64,000 nt of DNA. Source: Bolinopsis microptera (lineage: Eukaryota; Ctenophora; Tentaculata; Lobata; Bolinopsidae). The notes beneath the pieces are model-generated. The model was not told the origin of the DNA. It saw only the letters and a program-made list of their open reading frames with translations, and searched no databases. This document shows positions 39,344 to 50,600 of the stretch, piece after piece (the stretch's first letter is position 1; every line of letters begins with the position of its first letter). The stretch is from positions 12,978,340-13,042,339 of the forward strand of contig NC_087081.1 in the NCBI RefSeq assembly GCF_026151205.1, written 5' to 3'. The translations under genes were made by a program, and so were the position numbers.

Positions 39344-42300
39344 TCAGGACGTTTCCGACGTTTTGGGTTTCTGGCTTCCTCATCAATTTCTTGAGGGTCT
39401 TTCTCGTAAGCTTCTTTCCAAGAAGTTGTTCTGAAATATTGTAATATATGTTACAAACTGTTATCAGTCATCAGGTTCATTTAACCTGTGTATCAGAACG
39501 CAGCACAAACTATACCGTATCAGAACACAACACCAACTATAGCGTATCAGAACACAGCACAAAATATTTCTGTAGCGTACCTACCTTATCGGTCATAATT
39601 ATCACGGTCCACGGACATTACTTTCACGCTGAAGACCTTAGCGTGAATGATTATGTCCGTGAAAATAATGTCTGTGGCATTAAGGTCCGTGAATAATAAA
39701 GATCGGTAATTATTTCCATTAATTTTAGTGTGTGTGTCCCACTGTCCCTAGCTACTTATACGACATACGTAGATATGTGTGTAGCCGATTATTATATTAG
39801 CTTATTAGTATACTAGGACAAATATAATCACTCATCAGTCACATTCTAGAGTTCAGAAAAAGAATAAAACAATTATTAAAAAATCACCACCAATTTTCAC
39901 AATTTTCTGGAAATGTTAGGGCCGTCATGAGCGTGAATAATTATGTCTGTGAATAACTTATCCGTGATAATTATGACCGATAAGGTATACATAACACAGC
40001 ACAATCTAGCATATCAAAACACAGCAGAGTATATTATATAGTTATACGTACTTGGTACACTCCATGTGGGTTGTTCCGGACATTTAGCAATCTCTAATTG
40101 GTCTTTTACCTCCGCCAGTTCTACCTTGCACGCCCCTGTGGAAATGAAATAAATAACATTTTTAGATATTTCTCCCTCAACATTGTGTCTCACGATAAAT
40201 CTTTATTATTAATTAAAGCAATGATGTTGTCTTGTTAGACTTAGAAAAAGGATATGGACCAAAACGAGGAGATGGATTGGACGTAGGACAAATTGAAATG
40301 GCCATAGAACAGTATAAAGTGGAGTTGCCCCCCCCCCCCCCCCCCCCCCCCCCCATGAAAAAAATTATTCCTACACCCTTGAAAATTATACTTGTATTTA
40401 AAATGATAATTTATCTATCTATGGTAGTTACAAGAGAATGCGCGTGAATACATGTGATCGATGATATTTAATACCTGCTCGCGTCCAAAGGGTGTTAAGG
40501 TTAATATCACTGAGAAATTAACGGACAGGGTTGAATAGATTAACAAATTCACCTATTTTGCATGTTGGAGGTTCCGAGAGTTGATCGCCGTCACAATTTA
40601 TGGTTGGGGATCCAGAGATTACGAACCCTTCGTCACAGGTTACCGAGTAAGTAAATCCAGACCCTATTGTCAGTCTATCCGGAGAAACCACACCGTTATC
40701 AATAGTTGGCTTGTTACAGACAAGTACTGAAATACCAAAATATATTTAATTATTGAGTGGTGATCGAAAATATTTAGTTTCTCGGTTTTACAGATTTTTG
40801 GTATCATTTAATTGTACGTAGTTGCCCCACACTGTGGGCCCACCGCGCGCAAATCACTCGATCTACACTCGACTGTCACATGACATTTTTAACACGTTCT
40901 CACCCAGTGGGAATACTGAATAGTTATGAACGGTGACCGACAACTAAGAACCTCTCATTCCGGGCTCCCACAGGTATCACATCACGTGGCCCAATCAGTG
41001 ACTTATCATTTGTGATGTGATCCATGTTATTACCAACCATCCTAACAGCCAGACCACAAAGAACCTGGGTAGGGTTTATATGACAATTTAGTAAGTAGCT
41101 ATAGCTGTGTATTATGAAGTACATTAAGAAGTGTTTGAGATCTCGGCATGTGTTCACATAACGGACGTGAGCTGGGTCCGAAAGGGGCTGGTTCTCGTAT
41201 CTAAGGATGTGATCCGAGCATGCAATGGGAGTGATACGAGACATACAATCTCAAGTACGAGAGCTGATTAGATTTTCCAAGCTTGCATGTTATTGTTAAT
41301 TAGTTAACTAGGTAAAATTGACAGGTTCTCAGTTGTCCGTCAGCCGTTATGAATGACTATTCGAAATCCTAACCCTATAATTTGATCCCAACCCTAAGCC
41401 AATTCCTAACAAAGGCATATGCTGAAACCCTAACCGGAACCCTAGAGAGAAATAAGACCAACTTCCTTATATGGTCATATCACGTGATCAGGATAGTTTT
41501 TCACAATATCTCGCCAGGGAACATTTTAAGCCTATGTCATGTGTTCGAAAATACATTCATTCAGTAAGCTATGTATTTAAAAACAAAATTGATTTACCAT
41601 TATATTTTCAATGTTTAAAAATAAATAAAAAGTGCAGTGAATCCAATTTGCACTAGTATTAGTAACAACAAAATTGTGATTTTTAAAAATTTGAAAATCA
41701 GAAAATGCACGTTGCGATTGCTTTTCTTTTGCGAGTTTGCAGATGGCCGCTCAATTTCCCGATCTGTGATGGTGTATTTTATCATATTCCATGGCTTTAC
41801 TTTTATAAGCATGCAGATATGGCGAAGTGACCGCTTTCATTTACTAATTCGCTTGCCCAAAAATTACCATTTGACTTTGTTTATGGTTTTGCAGCCGAAA
41901 AAACGGTTTTACATAAACCCTAATCCCAAGCCTAACCCTTACCATAACTGAAACTCCGAAGCTATGCATAACCCTAACCACAACCCTAACCTTAACCCGG
42001 CCGAGCCCTAAACAATCGAATTCGTGTTTAACTAGCCTGTCACGTGACCAAAACAGTTTTTTTCCCATAACTCTTCATTCAGGGAAGCATTTATACCCTA
42101 CGTCATGGTAGGTGATTCGGAATCAGCGTCCAAAAATATACCAAAATTTATCACTTTCATACCCTTATATTAGGGCCTTTTCAAATTCATAAGAATTTTC
42201 ATAACATTTAGGCGAGCGGCCGAGCGATCTAGTGGGAGCGGGGCGACATCTTTGAGTGTGGACACGTACCCACGACATACGACGGTCGCAAGCTACCATA

Positions 42301-43230
42301 ATCCATATATACGAAGAAGAAAAAAAAAACCTCGTTCGCTAACCCATAATTGTCCTTGACTTATTTGTGCTTTCGGCACTTGAGTCATGAATCGGGAAGA
42401 AATATATTAAGTCAGTTTCACTCAAAAATTAAGCGGCCAGGTAGCGCAGTTGGTTAGAACGCCTGTCTTACAATCGTTAGGTTGCGAGTTCGAAACCCAC
42501 TGACTGCCTGGTCGTGGGGTGAGCGTCGTCGAAGTTCAGCTAAGGATCATGAGTGGTCTATGCAGCCCCCGGTCTACTCAGCCGAATACTCGAGAAATCG
42601 GGTGTGAGGGTTAAATGAGGAGCTGCACATTGCAGCAAAGTCTCGGACGAAGAAAGTATGGTACACACTACCTTAACCGTCACTGGCCAAAAAGATCCTT
42701 CGGCTTCCTGTAATTGGCTGGTTGCACTTGTGTAACATTGTGGCTGTTGGAATACACCGAAGTAAAAATAAGTGTCTAGATTTTTAAAAAAAAATGTATA
42801 TTTGACTAATTTATGGGCTTCGAATTGCAGGATAAATACTGAAAAATTCATATGTTCTACCTGGTTCTATTAAGTAAATCTCTGAGTTGCACAGATTCTC
42901 CTCGCACAATTCTATCTCAAAGGTAAAATCACTAAAATCCTCGAAAGATGCAGCAAGGTCAGATTCTATTTTAGCTCCTCGGGAATATGTTGCGTCTACT
43001 AGTGCCTTGTCCATACAATTATGACCTCTTATCCAGTTTTTGTCATTACCGGTTACGAACGATACATAGGTGGTTGAGCATACCTCCTCCCCCTTGCACC
43101 AGACACGGTCGTCTAGTTTACAGGTGTCTGTCTTGTCTATTGGTGCTAAATACGAGTCTTTGCACTCGTAACAAAGAAGCGATTGAGCTCGTGCCACCAT
43201 TGCCACTATTATAGCTATTGCTATGTTCAT
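39344..43230 (-). CDS. Secreted Ly6/three-finger plus sushi domain protein (3' end open)
   Basis: Exons read on the - strand: 42861-43230, 40553-40726, 40048-40135 and a tentative 39344-39430; phases agree. Residues 1-16 form a signal peptide (MNIAIAIIVAMVARAQ). Next is a three-finger domain starting LLCYECKDSY and ending CEENLCN, the LxCxxC...CN signature of Ly6/uPAR proteins. The second exon is one sushi/CCP module (CNKPTIDNG, YSVTCDEGF, CDGDQL, PPTC). Later exons are charged, with a basic KRRKR stretch, and no terminal stop was found, so more exons are expected at lower coordinates. The role is probably extracellular binding; ligand unknown. Introns hold a SINE, MITEs, telomere-like repeats and a 27-base poly-C tract. 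Confidence 0.7.
39584..39985. mobile_element. MITE of the CCTTATCGG family, TA-flanked
   Basis: Perfect TIRs start CCTTATCGGTCATAATTATC; TA lies on both sides. Many GTCCGTGAA words occur near the ends. It shares the first nine TIR bases and the GTCCGT words with the transposase-bearing relic at 45425-46294, so that lineage probably mobilised it. Confidence 0.85.
40328..40354 (+). repeat. Poly-C tract, 27 bases
   Basis: Uninterrupted run of 27 C in an intron of the Ly6/sushi gene. The G-rich complement could form a quadruplex. Run length may be inexact. Confidence 0.85.
41340..42130. mobile_element. Two nested copies of a repeat with telomere-like CCCTAA words
   Basis: 41340-41550 and about 41870-42130 are inverse-orientation relatives of the MITE at 62193-62556. 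They share GACTATTCGAAATC, ATATGCTGAAACCCTAACC, CACGTGATCA and GATTCGGAATCAGCGTCC. Several CCCTAA/CCTAAC units, the vertebrate-type telomere sequence, are scattered inside. A TIR-like end (AAATCACTCGATCTACACTC) also occurs at 40845. No coding. Confidence 0.65.
42435..42795 (+). mobile_element. tRNA-derived SINE, copy 1
   Basis: The head folds like a tRNA, with a box A (TAGCGCAGTTGG) and a box B (GAGTTCGAAACCC). An unrelated body of about 250 bases follows, ending in AATACACCGAAGTAAAAATA and an A-rich tail. It lies antisense in the first intron of the Ly6/sushi gene. Too degenerate and extended to be a functional tRNA gene. Confidence 0.85.
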
Positions 43231-43479
43231 TTTAGCTTCTTTTCTTTAGCCTTAGGCTACTGTAGATTTAATGTTAATAAATATCAGTTTTGATAATCGC
43301 TGACCATTTCAATTTATAATTATATGGTGTTGTAAATTCATGAAACTATGAACTGATGAACTATAGACTGACTCCACTGACTCTTTAACCTCTGACGGTC
43401 AGAAAATTTAACATTGTCCCTAAAATTTTTGAAATTTTCGATCTCAAGCAATCAAGGCAACTACTGCAAGCGAAGATTG

Positions 43480-44210
43480 CAACTACAGAGGAGAAATAAA
43501 ATCTACACCTTGTTATAGTTGTAGAACTCGCTGTTCGTTCGTTTGCTTTCCACTTATCTCATGCGGTTCAAGTATAATCATTTGCACATCGTATAATCAT
43601 AATGGGAGCTAATTGAGACAATTGATCTCTAAGAGTTGGTGCTTAACTCACCTCACAAGATCGAAACTACAAAGGAAAAATTAAATCTACACCTTGTTAG
43701 TTGCAGAACTCACTGTTCGTTCGTTTGCTTTCCACTTATCTCATGCGGTTCAAGTATAATCATTTGGCGCACATCGTATAATCATAATGGGAGCTAATTG
43801 AGACAATTGATCTCTAAGAGTTGGTGCTTAACTAACCTCACAAGATCGAAACTACAAAGGAAAAATTAAATCTACACCTTGTTAGTTGCAGAACTCGCTG
43901 TTCTTTCGTTTGCTTTCCACTTATATCATGCGGTTCAAGTATAATCATTTGCACATCGTATAATCATAATGGGAGCTAATTGAGACAGTTGATCATTAAG
44001 AGTTGGTGCTTAACTCACCTCACAAGATCAAAACTACAACAAAGGAAAAATTAAATCTACACCTTGTTAGTTGCAGGACTCGCTGTTCGTTTGTTTGCTT
44101 TCTACTTATATCATGCGGTTCAAGTATAATCATTTGCACATCGTATTATCAAAATGGAGCTAATTGAGACAATTGATCACTAAGAGTTGGTGCTTAACTC
44201 ATCTCATAAT
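43480..44210. repeat. ~183-bp tandem repeat, four units
   Basis: Four head-to-tail units carrying AAATCTACACCTTGTTA, CATGCGGTTCAAGTATAATC and AGAGTTGGTGCTTAACT. Units differ by a few percent. No coding. They lie just upstream (5') of the Ly6/sushi gene and could overlap its promoter region. Confidence 0.9.
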
Positions 44211-44471
44211 CAATTGTTAGTAAGCAAATACAACATAATTGTTGCTATCATAGCACACCGGGTAACTGATCGTAGGTACTCCGTTTTATAGATCTAAATT
44301 CTATGGTACGCTATATTTCGACCACAGATCACATTTTATAAAATCACATACGAGTTACGACTAGGAATCGAGTACTAGTTTAGGGATTTAGCTAAAATTT
44401 CCAACCGCAGGTTGCTAGATATCAAAAATTTTGTTTGAAAATATCCTAAACATTTTAAAAATCAATACATT

Positions 44472-44961
44472 ATTTGACCAAAACCCATACTCATGAGTAG
44501 AGTGGACCGCTGCCAGTGTCTCTCTTTCCCAAACAAAAGGAAATGATTTTAATTTGAATGACCGTCCGTAAATGCAAAATGATATCGAGAATGAAATCGG
44601 TCGCTCGCTTTTCCCATTCATTTACAATCGTAATAAATTAAGAAGAACTACCCGAAGGCAGCTGTACTCGGCAATAACGATTCAATAAACACCAGCTAAT
44701 TGGACACTAACTATACTGCCCTTATCCCGAAATACTAGGTATTGACCCGAGAGCAACCCAAAAAGATTTTTGCAGCATGTGATTGCTGTAATTAATCGAA
44801 ATTTATTACAATTCGTAAGCCGCGTGAATGAATGGGAAAAGCGAGCGACCGATTTCATTCTCGGTTATTCAAATTAAAATCATTTTCTTTTGTTTGAGAA
44901 AGAGAGACACTGGCAACGGTCCACTTTAGTCTCTACCCATGAGTATGGATTTTGGTCAAAT
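44472..44961. mobile_element. Foldback element, copy 2 (core inverted)
   Basis: Same arms as 26842-27363, but the central core is in the opposite orientation relative to the shared right flank. The right flank (to about 45150) is also shared with copy 1. One arm has lost about 30 bases. Confidence 0.85.
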
Positions 44962-45424
44962 ATCATCTCTTTTTGATTATAATGTCAGGGTACTTTACAA
45001 AGTCAAAACGTAAATTCATAACTTCATTAATAAGGAGGTAATTTCAACGATTTCGAAATTTTACCTTTTTTTAAACATTTCCTTGCGTTTAGGTAAGCAT
45101 ATCTGTCGATCACTGACTGAATATGCCACTTTATACTCATTCATATATAATGCCATTTAACTAAAATTCTAAAATTTGCTGTGCATTTTTCAGAATTTGG
45201 CCGCCAAATTGTTTTAAATTTAAAGGCCTAACTAAAATTTCCACGACAAAACAATTAAGGTCGAAATGCGATTCTACGTTGATCCTGAAAATTTCATGAA
45301 CAACTGTTAAAACTCTATTGAGTTCTATTGTTTTGAGCGAAATCAGTTTTGCAAAAATCGCGAACTGAGATAAGGGCGATTTTGTTCATTTTTTACGAAT
45401 ATTTAAACACAGAATCCACAGTTA

Positions 45425-46294
45425 CCTTATCGGACCTTATTTGGACGGACATAAGGACATTACTTGAACGCTCATGGAGGCCCTAGCGTTCATCTTAATG
45501 TCCGTTCAAATAAAGTCCGTCAAATTAATGTCCGTCCAAGTTAAAGTCTGTTGAAATTTTTTCAAAAATTTTTCCATTTCGAACTTTTTGTCCAGAATAT
45601 GACAACTATGAGAACTTATTGTGCCGTAAGTTAACGACGGAAAGGTTCTCCTTGGTCTGCCGGAGGCACAGAAAACTCTACTAGTATATGATGTTTTCAA
45701 GGGTCACTTGGCGGAAAAAGTCAACGAAATTATGGCACTCAACAACATAGTTCATAAGCCATAGTCCCCGCCAACATGATCACAAACTTGTTCCAACCTC
45801 TAGATATTACGGTAAATCGTGTTGCCAAGGACATTGTCCGACGTTGTTATAGTTCATATTGTTTTAAATGTGCTAGGAAAGCTCCACGTGATGTTAAGGT
45901 TAACCTAAAGTTGTCTAAGATAAAACCACTTCACGCCGAATGGCTTGTAAAAGTTAACACTGAAATGCAGGACCGGGGTAGTTTGATAAAAAGGTTTCCA
46001 TAAAGCTAGAAATCACTGATGCTTGTTTAAGCATGGGCTATTTCATGCACGAAAACTCATTTGATGAAGATGATATGTGATATTAGACACTGATCATGTA
46101 CACATGTTTTAACATTTTTACTGCTTAATGACTGCTTTTCTTACTTACTGTGTAAAAAATGGATTTAAAAATCATTTGCTGAAATTAAAAGTTCGGATTT
46201 TTAATGGTTTTGAATGCCTTTGAGCGTTCATAATAATGTCCGTTCATAATTATGTCCGTTCATGTAATGTCCGTCCAAATAAGGTCCGATAAGG
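45425..46294 (+). mobile_element. DDE transposon relic with CCTTATCGG ends
   Basis: TIRs start CCTTATCGGACCTTATTTGG; TA lies on both sides. GTCCGT words repeat near both ends. The interior retains the C-terminal part of a transposase (45640-46003). At 870 bases it is internally deleted. Confidence 0.85.
45640..46003 (+). pseudogene. DDE-type (pogo-like) transposase C-terminal fragment
   Basis: Two frames read LGLPEAQKTLLVYDVFKGHL and then NLFQPLDITVNRVAKD. The DVFxG and LFQPLDxxVN motifs are typical of DDE superfamily transposases of the pogo/jerky type, the first carrying a catalytic Asp. A stop and a frame change lie between the two blocks and the N-terminal half is missing, so it is inactive. 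Confidence 0.75.
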
Positions 46295-46316
46295 TAGATA
46301 GATATTGAGCTGATAA

Positions 46317-47617
46317 TCGTAATCTATTGCAAGTTTGCAGGCTTTAAAGAATAGAGGGGGAGGGATAGGTAGCTAAGAATAGCTTGTAAGCTCCTTTACA
46401 AATAATTGTGAACGGGATTGACAATCGATTATGCCATTACAAGCAGCTGTGTCGATGGTCTGAGCTCAACCTTGCTGAGATGCCTGACGCGGACGAAAGA
46501 ATACCATATTTTTCATTGTATTTGCATTTCAAGAAGTTATAAAGGAATAATATTTAGATATTGGTGGTTAATATTGGTGTCCAAAGAAATCTATTATTTT
46601 AGTCCTAAGTTTCTCATTGGCTTGAAAACGACAGTCATCATCAACTTGGTCAGGTGGTGATTTTTAGTCACGTGGAATATCCTAGTAATACAGTGCAGGA
46701 TCAACCATCTCTAACCAGCTCTGCTCAGGATAGCCATTAATACGTGACTTTCGTCCTCAATAGGCTTGAGCCCTTTGCTGAAAAAGCATTAAGTACACCA
46801 ACGTTCTTCTCTTGGTACAAGGGAGGTTTTGTATCTGCCCCTTTCGATATAGAGGTTGTGGCAGCTGATACGAAACCTTGTCAGACTTTTTCGATCAACA
46901 TCAGGTATTTTGATAATTCGTAGGTATGCCTCTGGTTCGAAATCATGTTTAATTAAGTTATAGAATTCTAGTTTTGGTGAGGAGGCCTTGGCAGATTTCC
47001 AGGTATTTACGAATTATTTCCTCAAGTTATGACTGATTTGGGTGGAGAGCTTAGATTTTGAGGAAGATGAGAGGATAATGAAGTTGTATTTGGTGAGAAG
47101 CTTTGAGATGTTGGTATACCAAGGAAGGCCCAGCATGATCTGTTCGTGAAATGCAGCACAGAGTAGTTCGTTTTCAGTGTTTTTAAATCGACTATAGTAA
47201 TCTATTGCAAGTTTGCGAATTCAAAGAATAGAGGGGGAGGGGTAGGTAGCTAAGAATAGCTTGTAAGCTCCTTTACAAATAATTGTGAACGGGATTGACA
47301 ATCGATTATGCCATTACAAGCAGCTGTGTCGATGGTCTGCGCTCAACCTTGCTGAGATGCCTGACGCGGACGAAAGAATACCATATTTTTCATTGTATTT
47401 GCATTTCAAGAAGTTATAAAGGAATAATATTTAGATATTGGTGGTTGATATTGGTGTCCAAAAAAATCTATTATTTTAGTCCTAAGTTTCTCATTGGCTT
47501 GAAAACGACAGTAATTATTTTATGATAGGTCACAACTTGGTCAGGTGGTGATTTTTAGTCACGTGGAATATCCTAGTAATACAGTGCAGGATCAACCATT
47601 TCTAACCAGCTCTGCTC
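46317..47617. repeat. Direct repeat of ~420 bp (46317-46737 and 47198-47617)
   Basis: Two copies about 880 bases apart are nearly identical, starting GTAATCTATTGCAAGTTTGC and ending GGATCAACCAT(C/T)TCTAAC + CAGCTCTGCTCAG. Copy 2 ends about 55 bases before the receptor start codon, so the duplication may have copied promoter or 5' UTR sequence. The open frames in each copy are identical shadows. Confidence 0.85.
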
Positions 47618-47671
47618 AGTTCTCATTTCTCAGTTTCATTTTCTTTGATAATGTGAGTAAGCCGAGAGATT

Positions 47672-50600
47672 ATGTCTAAAATCATCATCCTTCTCATCTT
47701 CTCAGCGGTGGAGACAGTAGACTCAGGCAAGCATATTAATTAAAAGTTTTAAACAAGGTTAGCAAGTATTTTGTATCTCGTAAGCAAATTGATTAAGTAA
47801 TCACGTTATAGAGTTATTATTTGTTTGATCTTGTATTTCCTACTCTTTTAAGGCCAGGTAGCGCATGGTTGGTAAGAACGCCAGCTTTGCAATCGTGAGG
47901 TTGCGAGTTCGAATCCCACTGTCTGCCTGGTCGTGGGGTGAGCGTCGTTGACGTTCAGCTAAGGATCCTGAGTGGTCTATGCAGCCCCCGGTCTACTCAG
48001 CCGAATACTCGAGAAATCGGGTGTGAGGGTTAAATGAGGAGCTGCACATTGCAGCAAGGTCTCGGGCAAAGAAAGTATGGTACACACACAACCTTAACCG
48101 TCACTCATGGCGAGATAAATCCTTCGGCTTCCTGTAATTGGCTAGTTGCACTTGTGTAACAATGTGGCTGTTGGAATACACCGAAATAAAATAAGTGTCT
48201 TGATTAAAAAAAAGAAAAAAGAAAGATCGTTTTTGTTTTCAATTTAAAAAACCGAAGTTTGAGGCTATCCGGTAGTGTGATTTAAAAGCAAAAGCAAAAG
48301 CAAAATCAAAAGCGGTCACACAAAGCAGATAATATACTGCATCCAATCCGAAGGTCGATGGCTCTATGTTGTTGATTTACATGATACTTATACTACTATG
48401 TATGTGCGCACCATACTCCCCATACCAATTCTATAATACTTTGAACTGAACAGTTAACATAATATGTCACAGGGAGCCAAGATGTAACATTCTTTCTGAT
48501 GGACAGTAGTCAAGAATTGTCTACAAGTGGCTTCGGATTGATCTCTATTCAAGATAAAAATAAAAAGGTACATCATTAAAATGGCTCTGTTAGGTCTATG
48601 TAATCCATCATATTGGATTTTTAAAATTTTTTCCACTAATACGTTTTTCTATTCATTGTCATCCAAACAAATTGTTTGTCCATATTTAGATTGTCAAATT
48701 ATCGATTGATTATAAAACCAAATTGTATGAACATAAAGCACACCTATGAAATTGAGTAAATTTAGGAATTGTGCTCCCTTCTGAAGGAAAATATCATCGT
48801 ATAAAATAATATAGAAATGCCACTTCCGAGATTTCTATCTTCCACCTCCACAAAAGTGGAATTTGAACTGAATTCCAAATTATTTTTGTCACATAACAGT
48901 TACTCAATACTGCTCCTCAGATAATGGCCGTCATAGAAATGAGGGAATATTCCGAATGCTTTTCAGACCACATTTGCCAAAAAATGGGTTTTAATAAAGC
49001 CATCAGTGGATTCAAGAGGACTGTTGAGTTCAACAAGACGGAGAGTAACCGATACCCTAAAACTGCCATGATATATAATGTTAGGTGTGACTACAAAAAC
49101 ACGGTTGATGAATCTCCTATTACTCACTTTGATTTTAAACCTGTAAGACCAAAATCGAGCATGAAAGGTGATCACTATTATTGGATGCTGTTGTGTGCAC
49201 CGATAAAAGGTTTGTGGAGAGAGCTGTTATTCTCGTCAGATGTTTGATATCAGAAGGACAGTGACATGTGACACGTGAAAGTGACACGTGACACCTTCTT
49301 TTTCTTTAAATATTTCACGCTATATATTTGTTCACAAGAAACTAAGACATACAAATTTAAGCCATTTATAAGATTGTGGTGCAGCTAAAATTAAACTAAA
49401 ATTCAGGATACCTTTTTGAAGTAAGCGTTGCTTTCAGGAGACTGTCCAATAATCAAAAAGAAGAACTACCTAAAGAAGAGTTGTATCGAGGACCTGGGAT
49501 ACACTGTTCACCAGTGTCACAACTCCAACAGTTACTACGTCGTTAATTCAAGGGAAGTGAGCCATCGGCATTATAGTATCTTTGACAGCATTTGCGAGGG
49601 AGATCCTCATTTCTATCAGACTTGCGGTGAAGGGGTCGATAAACTAACATCCAACAATTCAACCTTGTGCGGCGACTACATATGTAAGCCATTGTTAATG
49701 CCTCAACAGACCTTATCGGACCCCTACTCGATCCCTCCAGATATGGCTTGCCAGAGACAACCTTGCGATAGTCGGCCGTGCAGTTGGTCCACTCCAGTCT
49801 GCACAAACTTAGACCTATCTGGTGCCGCCTGCACAGATGCAGAGGGCCCAGCAGAGACAACTGTCCGACTAAAAACAGGTCAAGTAGTGCCCCAATCCAC
49901 CGTGTGTAATGGTAAATGTGACGTTCACTACCGTTGTGAGGATGAGGCCCTATGTGGGGGCTATCTGTATGGAACGTATTGTTATGAAGAGGGGAAGAAT
50001 AAAACAAGCTACGTTCATCCCAGTAATTCTTACATCATTTGTGACGGAACGTTTTCGGACTCCAGTCTGAATATACCCTCGACAGAGAAGTGTGTGACCT
50101 TTTCAAGGACTTTTCCGAGCGTTTCCAAGGTTAGTGAACCGTTTTTTACAACTCTAATGATATGGTGATATTTTACTACCATATAATTTGTAGAACTCAC
50201 AGGCAAGTAAATGTACGATCTGAGAGAAAACAGCAACTGCTGCAAGTGCAAACTTAAACAAAGATGCAGCAGTATCGAAATTCACTTTGGAAAACTAATA
50301 ACTCCAAAACTTTACATACTGCATTTAATTTACTTCTAAAACCTATAATCGAGCTATACTATACCTCAGGTGATACCTATTTATAATAGTACAAGGTGTG
50401 TAGCACCCTGGAAAGATCCTTCCATGCAGGGTGATGGTTACGATCTTTTTCCACTTTGTGCAAACTTCAAGGACCAGACAAATTGCACCGATCCAAACAG
50501 GTTTCGAATTAGACTAATTAGACTAATTATACTCATTAGAATAATTATAATAATTAGACTAATTAGAGTTATGATACTAATCATGATAGTTAGACTAATT

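Noticed and set aside
40924-41244. 106-codon - strand frame in the Ly6/sushi intron
   Set aside because: Part of it (around CACATCACGTGGCCCAATCA) resembles sequence at 36090-36200, so it looks like a dispersed repeat rather than a gene.
42435-42515. tRNA gene
   Set aside because: Has tRNA-like boxes, but continues into a body shared with 47852-48215 and has stem mismatches; it is a SINE head.
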